A DNA stretch of 64,000 bases from positions 283,091,999-283,155,998 of the forward strand of contig CM041776.1 in the NCBI GenBank assembly GCA_023374045.1, in the 5' to 3' direction. Source of the DNA: Limonium bicolor (lineage: Eukaryota > Streptophyta > Magnoliopsida > Caryophyllales > Plumbaginaceae). Positions 1 through 11,819 of this stretch are shown piece by piece (within the stretch, counting starts at the first letter, position 1; each line of letters begins with the position of its first letter). Below the pieces are notes generated by a model. That model ran no database searches, was not told the origin of the DNA, and saw nothing but the letters and a program-made list of their open reading frames with translations. The translations under genes were made by a program, and so were the position numbers.

Positions 1-1079
1 TATACGAAATTAACGGCAGTGCCAAAACCAAAACAACCAATCTAACCAGCAGGAAGCAAGAGAAAACTCTCTATCCCACACAGATAAAGCTTGGGTCAGT
101 CTTTAAACTTCAACGAGAAAGTTTGAGATCTAACAGCAAATTCGAGGCACCATCAGACACCCTTTATAACACCATTCAAGAGCAATCTTTTCGCACAACA
201 CAGAAGCTTATTATAAGGAGAGTAAGGGGAGAGCAAAAGGGTTTTTTGTTTTGGAAGAAAGAGGAGATGCTGTATGTAATTTAGATCTGCGCTAAGTGGA
301 AGGGCTAGCCTTATAAAAGCCAACCAAAGGGTTGCCAGAACAAGGTTTTTGTAGGGGACATGACTAATTGACTGAGGAACTTGGGGCTGGGGAAGCCGTC
401 TTTCAATTTAAAACGTCGATTCTGTGTGGCCCGAATCTAATTTGGAGAATCCCGGCCGTAGAGGGCTCACCAAACGTAACTATTTAAACTATAATTTTTA
501 GGGAAAAGTTACAATATATCTTGAAATTTATAATGGGTTCGTTTGGGGACAGCTGCTGGGGCTGCTGTTGGAAATTGAGAAGTTGTTTGTTGATGATTTT
601 GCAGAAGCTGTCAGCTGCTGAATTAGGGTGTTTGGTGGAAGTCTGCTGTTGGTTTTAAAAATCTGTTATTTTTATGATAATTAATAAATTGTATGCTGCA
701 TTTACTAAAAACTGTTAACTTTCGCATGTTAATGATTTTACAACGGTTCGACTTTTTAGAAGCATTTTCAGTTGTGAATTTGATTGAATTATGCAACTTC
801 ACATACTTTACTTAACTACAAAACCAAAATTAAAGAAACTACTACATATCCAAGATTACACAAAATAATTGTTTCATACCTAAGTTGTACATAAATGTAA
901 TTAACATACATGACCAAGAAAAATTAAACAATTAAGTAATGTCAAGCACACCCACATGGTTAATATTGTAAACTAGATTAATAAAACTCAATATAAGCTC
1001 ATTTAGCTCTTTGGAGCTCACATCATTCATCTGCGGTGTGTACCCTAGCATTTCCCTGTCGGAGGCCGCAACGCTAGAG
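1..1079. other. No gene recognised
   Basis: I see no supportable coding region. Around 305-320 there is a TATA-like stretch (ccttataaaagcc) but no exon I can attach to it. From about 536 the sequence (gggttcgtttggggacagct) resembles the start of some plant hAT-type MITEs, but I found no matching inverted end, so no element is called. Confidence 0.4.
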
Positions 1080-1715
1080 CTAGCATGTCCCGAGATCTAG
1101 AACTTTCAGGTGCCACGAGCTACATCCTTGCCAAACATAATATGCATGTTTTTCTCCATCTCCTCTGTGAAACCGTATTTTTTGAACCGATTAAATTTCT
1201 TGTTCTCCTACATAACAAGAAAGAGAAACAATTTGTCATTCAACTTTTTTGATAACTATTTAACAAACTTAGTATTGAAATAAGAATTAACCTTAATTTT
1301 TGCCTCCCACCATTCATCTGGTGCATCTATAGTACCTAACGTACGCTCCCACCCAAGACCGCACTCACCTTCATCTGAAGCCATAGAACCTAATTCCGTT
1401 TCAACCAGTCGTACTTGTTCTTGAGTTTGTCAAAGCTCTATGGGTTGCTTGATCTATGCTGAAATTCAGCAACACATGGCTTCCAATTGATTGTCTTACC
1501 GATGATAGCTCCCGATTGTCCTAAACTCACATTCAAGTGTTTGGCAAATAGCTCACATGCTAGCTCATTAAGCTCGAGGGTCCAACTTGCAGCTACTTGT
1601 GCATTTTGCTCTTCATCATCATCGATAGCGACAACTGGTTTTTCCCCTTGCTTTTGCTTTATTTCTTCATGGATGATGCCATCTAATCATTTCAACAACT
1701 TTAGATGTGTATAAC
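1080..1715 (-). pseudogene. Myb/SANT-like domain protein remnant (transposon-type)
   Basis: Read on the minus strand, about 1292-1700 begins with an acidic stretch (IDDDEEQNAQ). It continues through WTLELNELACELFAKHLNV, KLKNKYDWLK and GLGWERTLGTIDAPDEWWE, and exon 2 (about 1080-1207) adds KFNRFKKYGFTEEME and the end of the domain. This order of tryptophan-rich blocks is that of the plant Myb/SANT-like (Myb_DNA-bind_3) domain, common in Harbinger-type transposon ORF1 proteins and L10-interacting MYB proteins. A canonical GT-AG intron of 84 bp lies at 1208-1291. A stop in place of the residue after the SNP motif and a frameshift after DWLKR break the reading frame, so I call a pseudogene. The DDE transposase partner expected for Harbinger was not seen nearby. 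Confidence 0.7.
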
Positions 1716-2445
1716 TAGTCATAGTAGACAAATAATTCTAGAAATTGTAAGAGAATAGTTTTAATTTTAGTTAGGAAAAAACTTCATCCTGATGCTCTAT
1801 CAAATAGCCGAATCAATCATCTTCCTCTTCTCGCATCCTTGCTTCCTTTGTTGTATGGGCTAGGCTTTTATTCCACACGAGTGTGACAGACATCATTTGT
1901 TTGACATTGCGCTCAGAGTAAAGCTTGTTAGCCTTTCATCATCGCTTTAGTAGTTGAAAAAAGTACTAAACACAATTGAGATTAAAGCTTCTCATTTAAG
2001 GCTCATAATAATGTAGTATCTGTTAATCATTTGCAGTCTTATATGTAACTTTTAAATCACAACCACCTTTAAGTTTTAGAATTGCCGACCTAGAAGTATT
2101 AGGAGAGTTGTTCATCCTAATAATGGCAACAATTCTAAAAGAAGAGGCAGAGAAGCTCTAACTCAAAAGGTTTAAGTATCCTAACAATTACTATTAAAGG
2201 CTAACTTAAAAAATATACATCATTGCTGTTATAAATGAGTCTTAAATTCACACATTTCATAGCTACTATTTAAGGCTCAAAACATAAGAAGTACATCTAC
2301 ATTAAAGTAATTTTTTTAGTTTGATATTGTCATCATTGCCTCCTTGCTTACCAAATATGCCGACTAGCTCAACCAACTTATGAGTTCTCAGTTGAGGGTA
2401 ACAACATAGTAATGCAAGGACAGTAGCTATGAAATTATGATTTAG
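1716..2445. other. No gene recognised; left flank of copia insertion
   Basis: AT-rich sequence with no convincing ORF. The last five bases before the copia LTR (2446-2450, gtact) are one copy of its target-site duplication. Confidence 0.5.
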
Positions 2446-2450
2446 GTACT

Positions 2451-3269
2451 TGTAGGATCGGGTGGCTAACTCAAACCAACCAAAGGTGTGAATCTAAGAG
2501 TTGGTTTGACTCAATCAGCCTTTGTAAGTGAGAAACACTCTGTGATGTAGAGGCGCTCAATCGAATTGATTAAACTAAGGGTGCGGAAGACTTTGCGGTA
2601 ATTGAAACGAAACGATGCTGAAAAGAAAGAAGGACTCTGTGGAACTCAGCAAGATACACAAATAAGCTATTTCATTTCCTGGTCAAATAAAACAACTTAC
2701 AAATGTCCACTAAGTAGAAGGGATCTACTTAGCGGTTTTTCACTCACTCACCCAATACACTTTCTGATCAGATCAATGGTAAGCGTAGCGAAACTAGGAT
2801 CTTCCTAGGCAGAGTCTATCTAAATGCACTAACTAACTTGGTACGTATTCTCTCTCTCTGGCTTACAAAGCAATTCTTTCTCTCTCTCTAAGCTCTGAAA
2901 TATTCCTTAATGAAAGCACACTTGAAACTAGCTATTACACAACCTATTTATACTAGCATTACAACCGGTAGGTCGAGAGAGTTAGTTCCGAAAATACCGG
3001 AACTAACTTAGTGGGCAACTTCCAACGTCTTTGAGTGGTCTTCTTACTTGAGCCGTGAACTTCGGGTGTTAAGGGAGGACTTTATGACCGTTGTGGCATT
3101 GAGGCATTCCCGAGTTGACTCCTTATTATTCGCAACAGCACGGGAGGGTCTTTGAAGTCTCCTTAGTTGTGTGGACTCCATTGAAGTGGCTCACTCTTTG
3201 TGTTTGACTAGGGATGATTGACTCTGTCGAGGTGATTGGCTATCTCTACAACACTCTGATGTCCCAATA
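2451..3269 (-). repeat. 3' LTR of copia element 1
   Basis: 819 bp. It starts tgtaggatcgggtggctaac and ends gtcccaata; the terminal CA seen in the other LTR is mutated to TA. It is alignable throughout to 11000-11814. A CT-rich microsatellite near 2850-2890 differs in length between the LTRs. Confidence 0.95.
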
Positions 3270-3280
3270 GTTTCCCCCTT
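3270..3280 (-). other. Polypurine tract of copia element 1
   Basis: On the minus strand this reads aagggggaaac and directly abuts the 3' LTR, the position needed to prime plus-strand DNA synthesis. Near-identical tracts recur at 3371-3380 and 3601-3610; repeated polypurine tracts upstream of the 3' LTR are a known Sirevirus trait. Confidence 0.85.
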
Positions 3281-3735
3281 GTTGCTGATGATAGCAAACC
3301 TCCGTGAATCCCGATGGAGTTAATCCTGAAATAGAAACACGAAAGAACTAGGGGAACCGACCCTGTCAAAGTTCCCCCTTAATAGCAGCAGTAGTAATTG
3401 AGTTCAAGGACTCCATTTAGGTTCCTCCTTAATCGTAGAGGGACTCCAGGCAAGCGAATAATGAATAGGCAGTGTAACAGGCATGATAAGGCATATTATA
3501 TAAGGCAGTTATAGTACTAGACCACACGGTCCAGCAGTAGAAATCCGAAAGCAGTTTAAAGCAACAACAGAGTCACCCGTACACCAGACGGGATTCACCG
3601 CTTCCCCCTTTTGCTTTCATCAGAGGGAAGCCCATAGTCACAAAGAGTTAGTCAAAAAATTCACACACAAACCAGCAAAAAGTGTTTAGAACTTAAAAAC
3701 AGCCTAAGTCCTAACACTACACACACACGTCATGG

Positions 3736-5362
3736 CTAAGGGGTTGGGGTCAGGGAGGCTTGGATATCAAGGAGTTGTTCTTGCAAGGCCGTCACAGTCG
3801 TCTCGATCCCAGTGAGTCTATCCATCATCCGCGTTTGGCCCTGAATCAACTCTGCTGCCTGCGCGAGGAGTCGCTCCACTTTCTCCAGTAGGGGTAGGAG
3901 AGAATCTTGAGGGACTGCCTCTTGAGAAGTGGAAGTTCCCGCCGTCGTTGGAGTTGATGGTGGGGCAGCAGCTTGGATTTGTCGATAGAGGTCAGCCGAT
4001 TCAGATAGCGGAGGTTGATGGTGTCTGCCTCTTCGATGGACTCCGGCGTTGATGTTGCCAGGGGTACCTGAAAGAATTTTAGAACACGAGGCAGCCAAAA
4101 CACATACCCTAGGGAGTGTTTCGGGGTGTCTACAGACTGGGCTAAGTGATGGAGAATGATGTGGGCCAGATTGATGGAATGACGGTTGATTATGCAGTAC
4201 ATTATTGTTAGATCCAAGCAGTTGGCCATGAGATTTCCTTCTTTTCGGGGGACAATGTTTTGATGACAAGTATGTGCAGGAGTTGGTGTAGAATTGAGAG
4301 ATCGCCTCGGGGTATTGGGGAGCCAACTTTTTTCTTTGAGGAGAAAAAGTGGTAGATTTTATTTTGTGGGACCCCGGGAATTTCAGGAAGGACTCCTTTC
4401 TCATAGAAGGACAGGCCAGTAGCAGGGACTCCAAGGATTTGGGACAATTTTTCAAGATTAAAGAAGATGGGGGTGGAATTGACAAAAGATTGAGCGACAC
4501 CGTTTTTGATGACAAGATTTTGATAAAATGCAATAGACTCTTGAGGGTACCATTCGTCTATCTCAGAGAAAAGGTGTTTCCACCCCTGTACTTCTAGCAT
4601 TGTCACTAACTCTCCTAGGTTCGAAGACAGAGCCCATGGAAAGTCCATAAACTTACCCCTGACGATGTTTCTTTCCGCAGCGGAGTCACTGAGCATGTAG
4701 CGCTGGGTGAAGGGGTCTATCTTCGCACAGCGTCGGTGTGGGTTGGGAGGTTTCTGGTCCTTGGTGGAGGTGGCGCCAGTAGAAGTATCGTGACTGACCG
4801 TGGGCAATTCTTGTACCGATGAAGATTCGCTGGAACCAGAGGAGACTGGTTGGGCCTTAACAGAAGAACGGAGAACTCTCTTGGCTGTGGGTCGGCTGGA
4901 GGTTTGAGCTTTTCTTTTTCGGGTTTTGTGTTTAGGAGATTTTGGAGGTGTTGCGGATTTTTCGGGAGATGCGGGTGGGGTTGGTGTAGGAGATTTTTTG
5001 GTTGGGGCTTGCGGTTGATCAGTAGTTTGGGTGTCGGCAGTAGGGTTTTGGTCTTGTGGTGGTGGAGATGGTGGCAGGGTTTGTAGTGGGGTGACTTCTT
5101 CAACATCCGTTTCAAGAATGTCGGTTTTTACGGCAGAGGGTGGTGTTTGATGAGGGGATGTATCGCGGGTGGGTGGTGGTGGTGTGGCGGAGTGTGTGGG
5201 GGACGAGGTAGCTGTGGTTTTAGTGGGAGAGTGAGTGGTGGTGGTGGTGGTGAGTGGGGATGGATTCGGGTTGGCCATTGATTGGAGGTACGCCTGAAGG
5301 CGGATGGGATCTTGGAAAATATCGGTTGGGATATTGATACCGTTGAGATTAATGTCTGCCAT
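3736..5362 (-). pseudogene. Extra ORF after pol (plant transposon protein domain, 'env-like')
   Basis: The start is ATG at 5362 (MADINLNGINIPTDIFQDP). About 190 N-terminal residues are rich in Pro, Thr and Ser. Then comes a conserved globular part (about residues 200-380) with RNIVRGKFMDF, WYPQESIAFYQNLVIKNG and LSQILGVP. This is the pattern of the 'putative plant transposon protein' family (PF20167 type) found after pol in many copia and gypsy elements. A one-base shift near 4212 moves the frame to 3846-4229 (LDLTIMYCIINR, SLGYVFWLPRVL), and another near 3960 leads to a short C-terminal coiled coil (LLEKVERLLAQAAEL) ending before 3733. Total about 540 residues. I see no signal peptide or membrane segment, so 'envelope' is a positional name only. 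The second copia element carries a relative at 58860-59783. Confidence 0.75.
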
Positions 5363-5696
5363 TTGGATATTGGAGGATACTTGGGTGTAAAGGGGATGGA
5401 AGTGAGAGAGATGGAGTGGACGGGTGATGGATATACAGGCTGAAATGTCTGCGGAAGTTGCAAGATTGCTTGTGTCAGGCGAGAAAAATAAGGGGACATC
5501 AGGGGTTAGCGAGATTAACGGCGAGGATTTAGGCGGGGTTGGTTTGGATAGATGACGTGGGTGACAGCGCCAGAATTATAGACGTTCTAAGCAATAAAAC
5601 ACATTTCACAGATTCAAGTGCAAACAAAGACAGACTCGATGAGACATGAGGGAGTACCTGCTGAAGATTGCGGTAGGGGCAAGGAGATGCGACCGT

Positions 5697-7620
5697 CTAG
5701 GTAGACGGAGTCAACCCGATTGCTGATCGTAGTGCTTCAAATCGTGTTGTAGACAGGGGTTTTGTAAAGATATCTGCAAGTTGATCTTCTGTGGGCACAA
5801 AGTCAAGTTGGATGAGCTTTTTCTCGACACAGTCTTTCAAGAAGTGAAAATGAATTTCAATATGTTTGGTTCTTGAGTGTTGGACTGGGTTTTCTGATAT
5901 TTTGATTGTGCTTTTGTTGTCACAAAAGATTGGGATTTGTTCTTGGGTGACATGATAGTCTTGAAGTTGTTGTTTCATCCAAAGGAGTTGGGAGCAACAG
6001 GCTGCAGCAGAGACGTACTCTGCCTCCGCTGTAGAGAGTGCTACGGAGTTCTGTTTTTTAGAGGACCATGAAACAAGGCAAAGACCCAAGAACTGTGCAT
6101 TACCTGAAGTACTCTTTCGATCTTGGAGGGAGCCACCCCAATCAGAGTCACTATATCCAGATAAAGTGAAAGTAGGAGATCGTGGGTACCATAGATAGAG
6201 TGTACTTGTACCTTTTAGATATCTGAAGATACGCTTGACTGCTTTGAGGTGAGACTGCTTTGGTGCTGCTTGGAAGCCAGCACAGAGGCAGACTGCGTGA
6301 AGAATGGGGGCGACTGGCAGTCAGGTACAGGAGGGACCCTATCATTCCTCTATTTTGTGGCATTGACACGACTCCATCATCATCAAGATGAAGTTGGTAG
6401 ATGTACAGCTTGGTGTGGACATACTCTTGCATTTGAGGTTGTACTTGTCGAGGAGTCCCTTGATGTACTTTTGCTGGTGGATCTAATCTCTCCATCTCCT
6501 GTTGAATTTGTAATCCTAGGAAAACTTGAGCTCACCTAATCATTCATGGAAAACTTGCTTCATGAGGTTAGCAAAATGGTCACAGAGGATGTTACTTGTA
6601 GAGCCATAAATGATATCATCAACATAAATCTGTACTAGAAGTAAGTCATGCGATGAGTGAAGAATGAATATTGTTTTATCTACGTTACCTCGAGAGAAGC
6701 CATTTTGCAACAAATATGTAGACAGTCTTTTATACCAGGCGCGCGGAGCCTGTTTCAGTCCGTAAAGGGCCTTACACAGTTTGTAGACGTAGTCAGGATG
6801 GACGGAGTCTGTGAACCCTGGGGGTTGCTCGACGTAGACTTCTCTATCAATATAGCCATGGAGGAAGGCTGTCGTGACATCCATTTGATATAATGTGAAA
6901 CCTTTGAATGCAGCAAACACAATTAACATGCGAATTGCTTCAAGACGAGCTACGGGTGCGAAGGTTCATCATAGTCAATCCCTTCTTCTTGATTGTAGCC
7001 CTGAACGACCGATCGAGCTTTATTCCTGAAAACTTGTCCTGCATCATCTAGTTTATTACGAAAGACCCAACGAGTACCAATGGTTTGTTGATGAGTGGGT
7101 CGAGGAACTAACTCCCAGACAGCATGTCTCTGAAGAGAATTCAGTTCCTCCTACATGGCAGTAACCCAATCACTATCAAGGAGTGCTTCTTTGACATTTC
7201 TTGGTTCAGTGCTCGAAAGAAAAGCACCAAAGGCACAGAGGTTTTGCATAGCTTGGAGGCGTGTTTGAACACCGGAGTTTGGGTCTGTAATGATGTTTCA
7301 GGAGGGTGGGCTGATTTTTGTTGGAACTTTCGACGTGAAGTAGGAGGGGGTGTGTCTTTGTCAGAGGAGTCAAAGTTCAAGTTTTGTGGTAAGGGTGTCT
7401 CCGGGTTATTGTCAGAGTCAGTAGAGTCTGATGTATTGTTTTTGTTTTCCGGAGAATCATTAGGAGTGATGGATTGGGAATCGGGGAGTCTTCCTATGGG
7501 TACAGTGATGAAGTGTGGATTAGTGAGGAAATCGTCGGGAGCAAAGTCAAGTTGATCAGAAGATGAGCCAACATTGTGGGACTCATCGAACTTGACATGG
7601 GGACTCTCTTCTAAACATTG
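5697..7620 (-). pseudogene. Copia reverse transcriptase and RNase H region
   Basis: The RT core is open at 6540-6929: [25 protein letters not shown] and the catalytic YVDDIIYG. Upstream (6930-7200) WELVPRP, IGTRWVF and ARLEAIR of the RT N-terminus are visible across frame changes. RNase H is open at 5697-6089 with SWSSKKQNSVALSTAEAEY, CDNKSTI and the conserved end QLADIFTKPL. A Ser/Pro-rich linker (7200-7560) joins integrase to RT. Several frame changes and a stop after residue VFHE (before 6540) break the polyprotein. Confidence 0.9.
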
Positions 7621-8530
7621 AGTTCTCAGATTGATAACGCGATAAGCTTTGCTTTTAGAGGAGTAGCCGAGAAAAAACCTTCATCACTTTTAGGAGAGAA
7701 CTTACCCAAGTTGTCCTTACCATTATTGTGGATAAAGCACTTACATCCGAAACGCCTGAGATGAATGAGACTTGGTTTACGTTGACAGAGTAGTTCATAG
7801 GGTGTCTTGTGAAGGAATGGATGAATCAGCGCACGATTTAACACATAGCATGTTGTGTTAACAACTTCTGCCCAGTATGATGGAGTGAGTTGACTGTCAA
7901 TGAGCATGGTGCGTGCCATTTCTACCAAAGTTCTATTCTTTCGTTCAACCACTCCGTTTTGTTCCGGAGTGCGTGCGGATGAGATTTGGTGATCAACTCC
8001 GTTGTCCCTGCAAAACTCATCAAACGACTTGTTGCAAAATTCAGTACCCTGGTCCGTTCTCAGGGTTTTCAAAGTAAATGAAAATTTGTTGATAAGCATT
8101 TTATGGAGTTTGACGAACTCCGTAAAAGTTTCATCCTTAGTAGATAGAAAAATGACCCAAGTCCACCTAGAATAGTCATCGACTATGACCAGAATGTACC
8201 TTTTACCACTTATGCTTTGTGTACGCATGGGACCGACAAGATCCATGTGGAGCAATTCTAACGGAGAGCTAGTAGAGAGTCGACTTACTTTTGAAGGAGG
8301 ACGGGTGTGTTTACCTTTTACACATGCTTCACAGACAGAGTCTGTGTCAAAGTTTGTGTCGGGTAAACCAATCACCAAGTCCTTGCTTTTGAGTTTGTTC
8401 AACAGCCTGTGATTTGCGTGACCAAGTCTGGAGTGCCACAACAATGAGTTTTGGAATGCACGTTGAGACAGACTTGATCATCTGGATTAATGGAGTTTAA
8501 GCACATTTTGTAGAGATTTCATTCTCTACG
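7621..8530 (-). pseudogene. Copia integrase region
   Basis: Open at 7626-8444. The zinc-binding GAG-pre-integrase part has HSRLGHANH and CEACVKGK (HHCC). The catalytic core has the DDE residues in MDLVGP, LRTDQGTEF and NGVVERKNRT. The C-terminus (LRRFGCKCFIHN) is typical of copia. A frameshift near 7690 (after SPKSDEG) separates it from the usual continuation. Integrase would insert the cDNA and make the 5-bp duplications seen at this element. Confidence 0.92.
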
Positions 8531-8541
8531 TCCCACAACTT

Positions 8542-8890
8542 TTAGGAACTTGTACGCTCATCATAAACCTTACAATCCGAAGAGGAGAAAAGTACCAAAT
8601 TGAATCTATCACAAATTTGAGAAATACTTAGTAAACTATGTTGAAGTCCAGTGACCAGATGGACTCCATCAATTTTAAATTTTGAGGGGTTACCTACGGA
8701 GCCAACTCCCACAATTTCACCCTGGTTGTTGTTTCCAAAAGTAACCTTACCTCCTTGGTAGGATGAAAGCGAACTGAATTGATTTGGATCTCCAGTCATG
8801 TGACGAGAGCATCCACTGTCCAGGTACCAACTGTCTCCATTCGCCTTCACCTACACAATAACAGATCATTTGTTAGATTTGGGAACCCAG
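8542..8890 (-). pseudogene. Copia aspartic protease region
   Basis: Open at 8542-8850. WYLDSGCSRHMTG contains the catalytic D-S-G triad of retropepsins in its usual copia context, followed by VTFGNNNQGEIVGVG and HSLLSISQICD. It would cleave Gag-Pol. It lies in a different frame from the integrase ORF, so at least one indel separates them. The 490 bases upstream (8891-9379) are a degraded link to gag with several stops. Confidence 0.9.
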
Positions 8891-9379
8891 ATGTACTTGG
8901 GTTCCCTTTTCGAGCCAGATCTTTCCAATTCTTCTCGTGCTTCAAGTATCAATTTAACACGTTTGACGTTAAACGAATGATCTTTATTCAATTTATCACA
9001 TGCACTGTCTCTATGTCCAAGACTCCCGTAGTAGCCACAAATTTTGGTTGGAGGAAGATTGACGTATTTCTATTGTTCTTTCCACCAGGAGTCAAACTTC
9101 TCCTTTTCTTGATATCGTTTGGCTCTGTTGTCGGACTTGGACATATTCTTTGGGATATCAAACTTACCCTTGTGCCACTTGGGCTTGGATTAAGTGGATC
9201 GAACTCCGGATTGTAGATTTACAATCTCTTGAGAGAGTTGTTCTACCTTGGAGCGAAGATCATCTCGATCTTGGCTAATTTCTTTGATCTTGGATTTGCC
9301 CACTCAGGTAGTTTGGAGGAGGTGACTTGTTTGATAAATTGACTAGCTTGAGAGAGAGAGCATGCTCCTTTTCTTTCAA

Positions 9380-10953
9380 TTATTGAGTGAGGTTTTTGAT
9401 AGTGGTGTTCAGGATATTTTTGGATTCAGAAGCATTTAGATCATTTTGAAGAGAACAACACTTATCAGTAAAGATGATGAGGTCTTGTTTGAGAGAGTCG
9501 ATCAGGGTGAGAGACTCTTTCTGGTCACCCTGGCTAGATTGAGTTCGCTCTAAGGTATCATGAAGTTCCTTTTGAAGGGAATCAACATGACGCCTTGATT
9601 CTTGTAGATCTAATCTAAGAGAGTAAGAAATGGTCTTGTGTTCCTCAACTTCATCTCTTAGGGCATACATAAGACCTTTTGAGATTTCGAGTTCCTCAGA
9701 TAGCTCGGTTATTTTGCTGGTGAGACTTGCTTTGAGGGAGTTATTCTCGGAGACAATTTTAGCAATTAAAGTCATAAATCCCATAGGAGAAATACGGTAA
9801 AGATCTGTTTCAAGGTGAGAACGAGTTACCTCATTGTCGGGGATCATGGACTCCGTCGTATCGTGTGCCATGAGACATACCAAGCCGCTGGACTCTATGT
9901 CTGGATCGTCGGAGTCTGAATCACCCCAACCAACAGCTGCCATTAGCGATCTCCCTTGAGATTTTCCATACTGGTTCTTGAGTAAGGGACAGTCCTTCTT
10001 GAAGTGACGGGGTTTGTTGTAGTTGAAACAAGTGACGGAATTGAAGACTTATTTGGAGGTGTTTGAGAACGACCGACTTTATCGATTTGGTTGGTTACGC
10101 ATGAATTTTCGAAAGTTCTTGACTATGAATACAAAGTCTTCCATAGTCTCAGCCTCATTTTCTTCAACAATAATATCCACCAGCTCAGCCTTAGCTTGTC
10201 TGATTTGAGTATCAGTGACATAGGCTCCTTCTTGAGTGTATTGAGTCGAATTGACGTGCAAGGCTTGGTCATTCAAAGTAGTAATCTTACTAGAAGAAGG
10301 AGAAGATGCATTACCACATTTCTTTCGAACATCTTCTTGTATTTATCTACGGATTGTAGATAGGAACCATGGTCTTGACAACTCCATTTGGATAAATTCT
10401 TGCATGCTTTGGTGGAGATTGCCGTTTCTGCCCATTCTTCTCGGAGACTGTCCAGCAGCTTGTGCAAGACACTCTCTCTATCCGGTAAGATGTTAACTTC
10501 CTGCATAGTAGTAGTTAGTAAATAGATACGATCAAGCACTTCTTCCAGAGACTCACCGGGCTTTTGCAGAAAATTTTCATAGTCCATTCGAAGTTCTTGA
10601 GCTTTGCATTTCTTGAGTTCAGTGACTCCTTCGTGGGTAGCTTGAAGGAGTGTCCATATCTCATTTGCGGACTTACAGTGATTGACTCTCCTTTGTTCTG
10701 GGATGGACAGGCAAGTGTATATTGCACGTGATGCTTGTCGATTCAGCTCGTACCTTTTGCGATCTGCAGCAGTCCATGTTGATCGATCTGGATTGACTGC
10801 AAGATCTCCTCCAGTGACTATCTCCCAAAGCTCAGAGTTGACTGACTCAATGTGTTGCTCAATCTCGTTTTTCCAATGGTCGTAGTTGGTGGAGGTGAGT
10901 CTGGGGTGCTCGAAGTGCATTTTGTTGTTTTGATTGGCGAAGAGGTCTACCAT
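9380..10953 (-). pseudogene. Copia gag with coiled coil and damaged zinc knuckle
   Basis: Starts at ATG 10953, 46 bases after the PBS. Residues 1-215 match the plant copia gag (UBN2/DUF4219-type) pattern: FEHPRLTSTNYDHWK, ANEIWTLLQATHEG and LEEVLDRIYLL. A frameshift near 10285 leads to a second stretch (10079-10276, AKAELVDIIVEENEAETME) followed by two in-frame stops. The CCHC knuckle at about 9985-10030 reads CFNYNKPRHFKKDC: the second Cys is Tyr and the Gly before His is Arg. A 187-residue coiled coil follows (9380-9943). A long gag with coiled coil fits Sireviruses. Confidence 0.85.
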
Positions 10954-10985
10954 TGCTTCGTTGATTGACCGTTAGCCTAAGCAAG

Positions 10986-10997
10986 GCTCTGATACCA
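10986..10997 (-). other. Primer-binding site (initiator tRNA-Met)
   Basis: On the minus strand this is TGGTATCAGAGC, complementary to the 3' end of plant initiator tRNA-Met, two bases inside the 5' LTR. It fixes the element's orientation. Confidence 0.95.
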
Positions 10998-10999
10998 CG

Positions 11000-11814
11000 T
11001 GTATGATCGGGTGGCTAACTCAAACCAACCAAAGGTGTGAATCTAAGAGTTGGTTTGACTCAATCAGCCTTTGTAAGTGAGAAACACTCTGTGATGTAGT
11101 GGCACTCAATCGAATTGATTAAACTAAGGGTGCGGAAGACTTTGCGGTAATTGAAACGAAACGATGCTGAAAAGAAAGAAGGACTCTATGGAACTCAGCA
11201 AGATACACAAATAAGCTATTTCATTTCCTGGTCAAATAAAACAACTTACAAATGTCCACTAAGTAGAAGGGATCTACTTAGCGTTTTTTCACTCACTCAC
11301 CCAATACACTTTCTGATCAGATCAATGGTAAGCGTAGCGAAACTAGGATCTTCCTAGGTAGAGTCTATCTAAATGCACTAACTAACTTGGTACGTATTCT
11401 CTCTCTGGCTTACAAAGCAATTCTTTTCTCTCTCTCTAAGCTCTGAAATATTCCTTAATGAAAGCACACTTGAAACTAGCTATTACACAACCTATTTATA
11501 CTAGCATTACAACCGGCAGGTCGAGAGAGTTAGTTCCGAAAATACCGGAACTAACTTAGTGGGCAACTTCCAACGTCTTTGAGTGGTCTTCTTACTTGAG
11601 CCGTGAACTTCGGGTGTTAAGGGAGGACTTTATGACCGTTGTGATGTTGAGGCATTCCCGAGTTGACTCCTTATTATTCGCAACAACAGGAGGGTTTTGA
11701 AGTCTCCTTAGTTACGTGGACTCCATTGAAGTGGCTCACTCTTTGTGTCTGACTAGGGATGATTGACTCTGTCGAGGTGATTGACTATCTCTGCAACACT
11801 CTGATGTCCCAACA
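11000..11814 (-). repeat. 5' LTR of copia element 1
   Basis: 815 bp, TG...CA ends (tgtatgatcggg ... gtcccaaca), followed by target duplication gtact at 11815-11819. As the 5' LTR it should contain the promoter; I could not place a confident TATA box. Confidence 0.95.
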
Positions 11815-11819
11815 GTACT

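Larger units (their letters stand above)
2451..11814 (-). mobile_element. Complete Sirevirus-type Ty1/copia retrotransposon
   Basis: The element is bounded by two direct LTRs (2451-3269 and 11000-11814) and flanked by identical 5-bp duplications GTACT at 2446-2450 and 11815-11819. In transcript order (minus strand) it holds 5' LTR, primer-binding site, gag, protease, integrase, reverse transcriptase, RNase H, an extra ORF, polypurine tract and 3' LTR. Integrase before RT is the copia order. The RT signature [10 protein letters not shown], a long coiled-coil gag, repeated polypurine tracts and an extra ORF after pol all point to the Sirevirus lineage. The LTRs differ at about 18 positions plus a few short indels over some 815 bp (about 2%), so insertion is fairly recent, yet coding regions already carry stops and frameshifts. 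Confidence 0.95.

Noticed and set aside
4850..5086. Plus-strand ORF rich in Gly, Arg and Trp
   Set aside because: Antisense shadow of the Pro/Thr/Ser-rich part of the minus-strand extra ORF.
3736..5362. True retroviral envelope gene
   Set aside because: No signal peptide, membrane segment or cleavage pattern seen; the plant transposon domain explains it.
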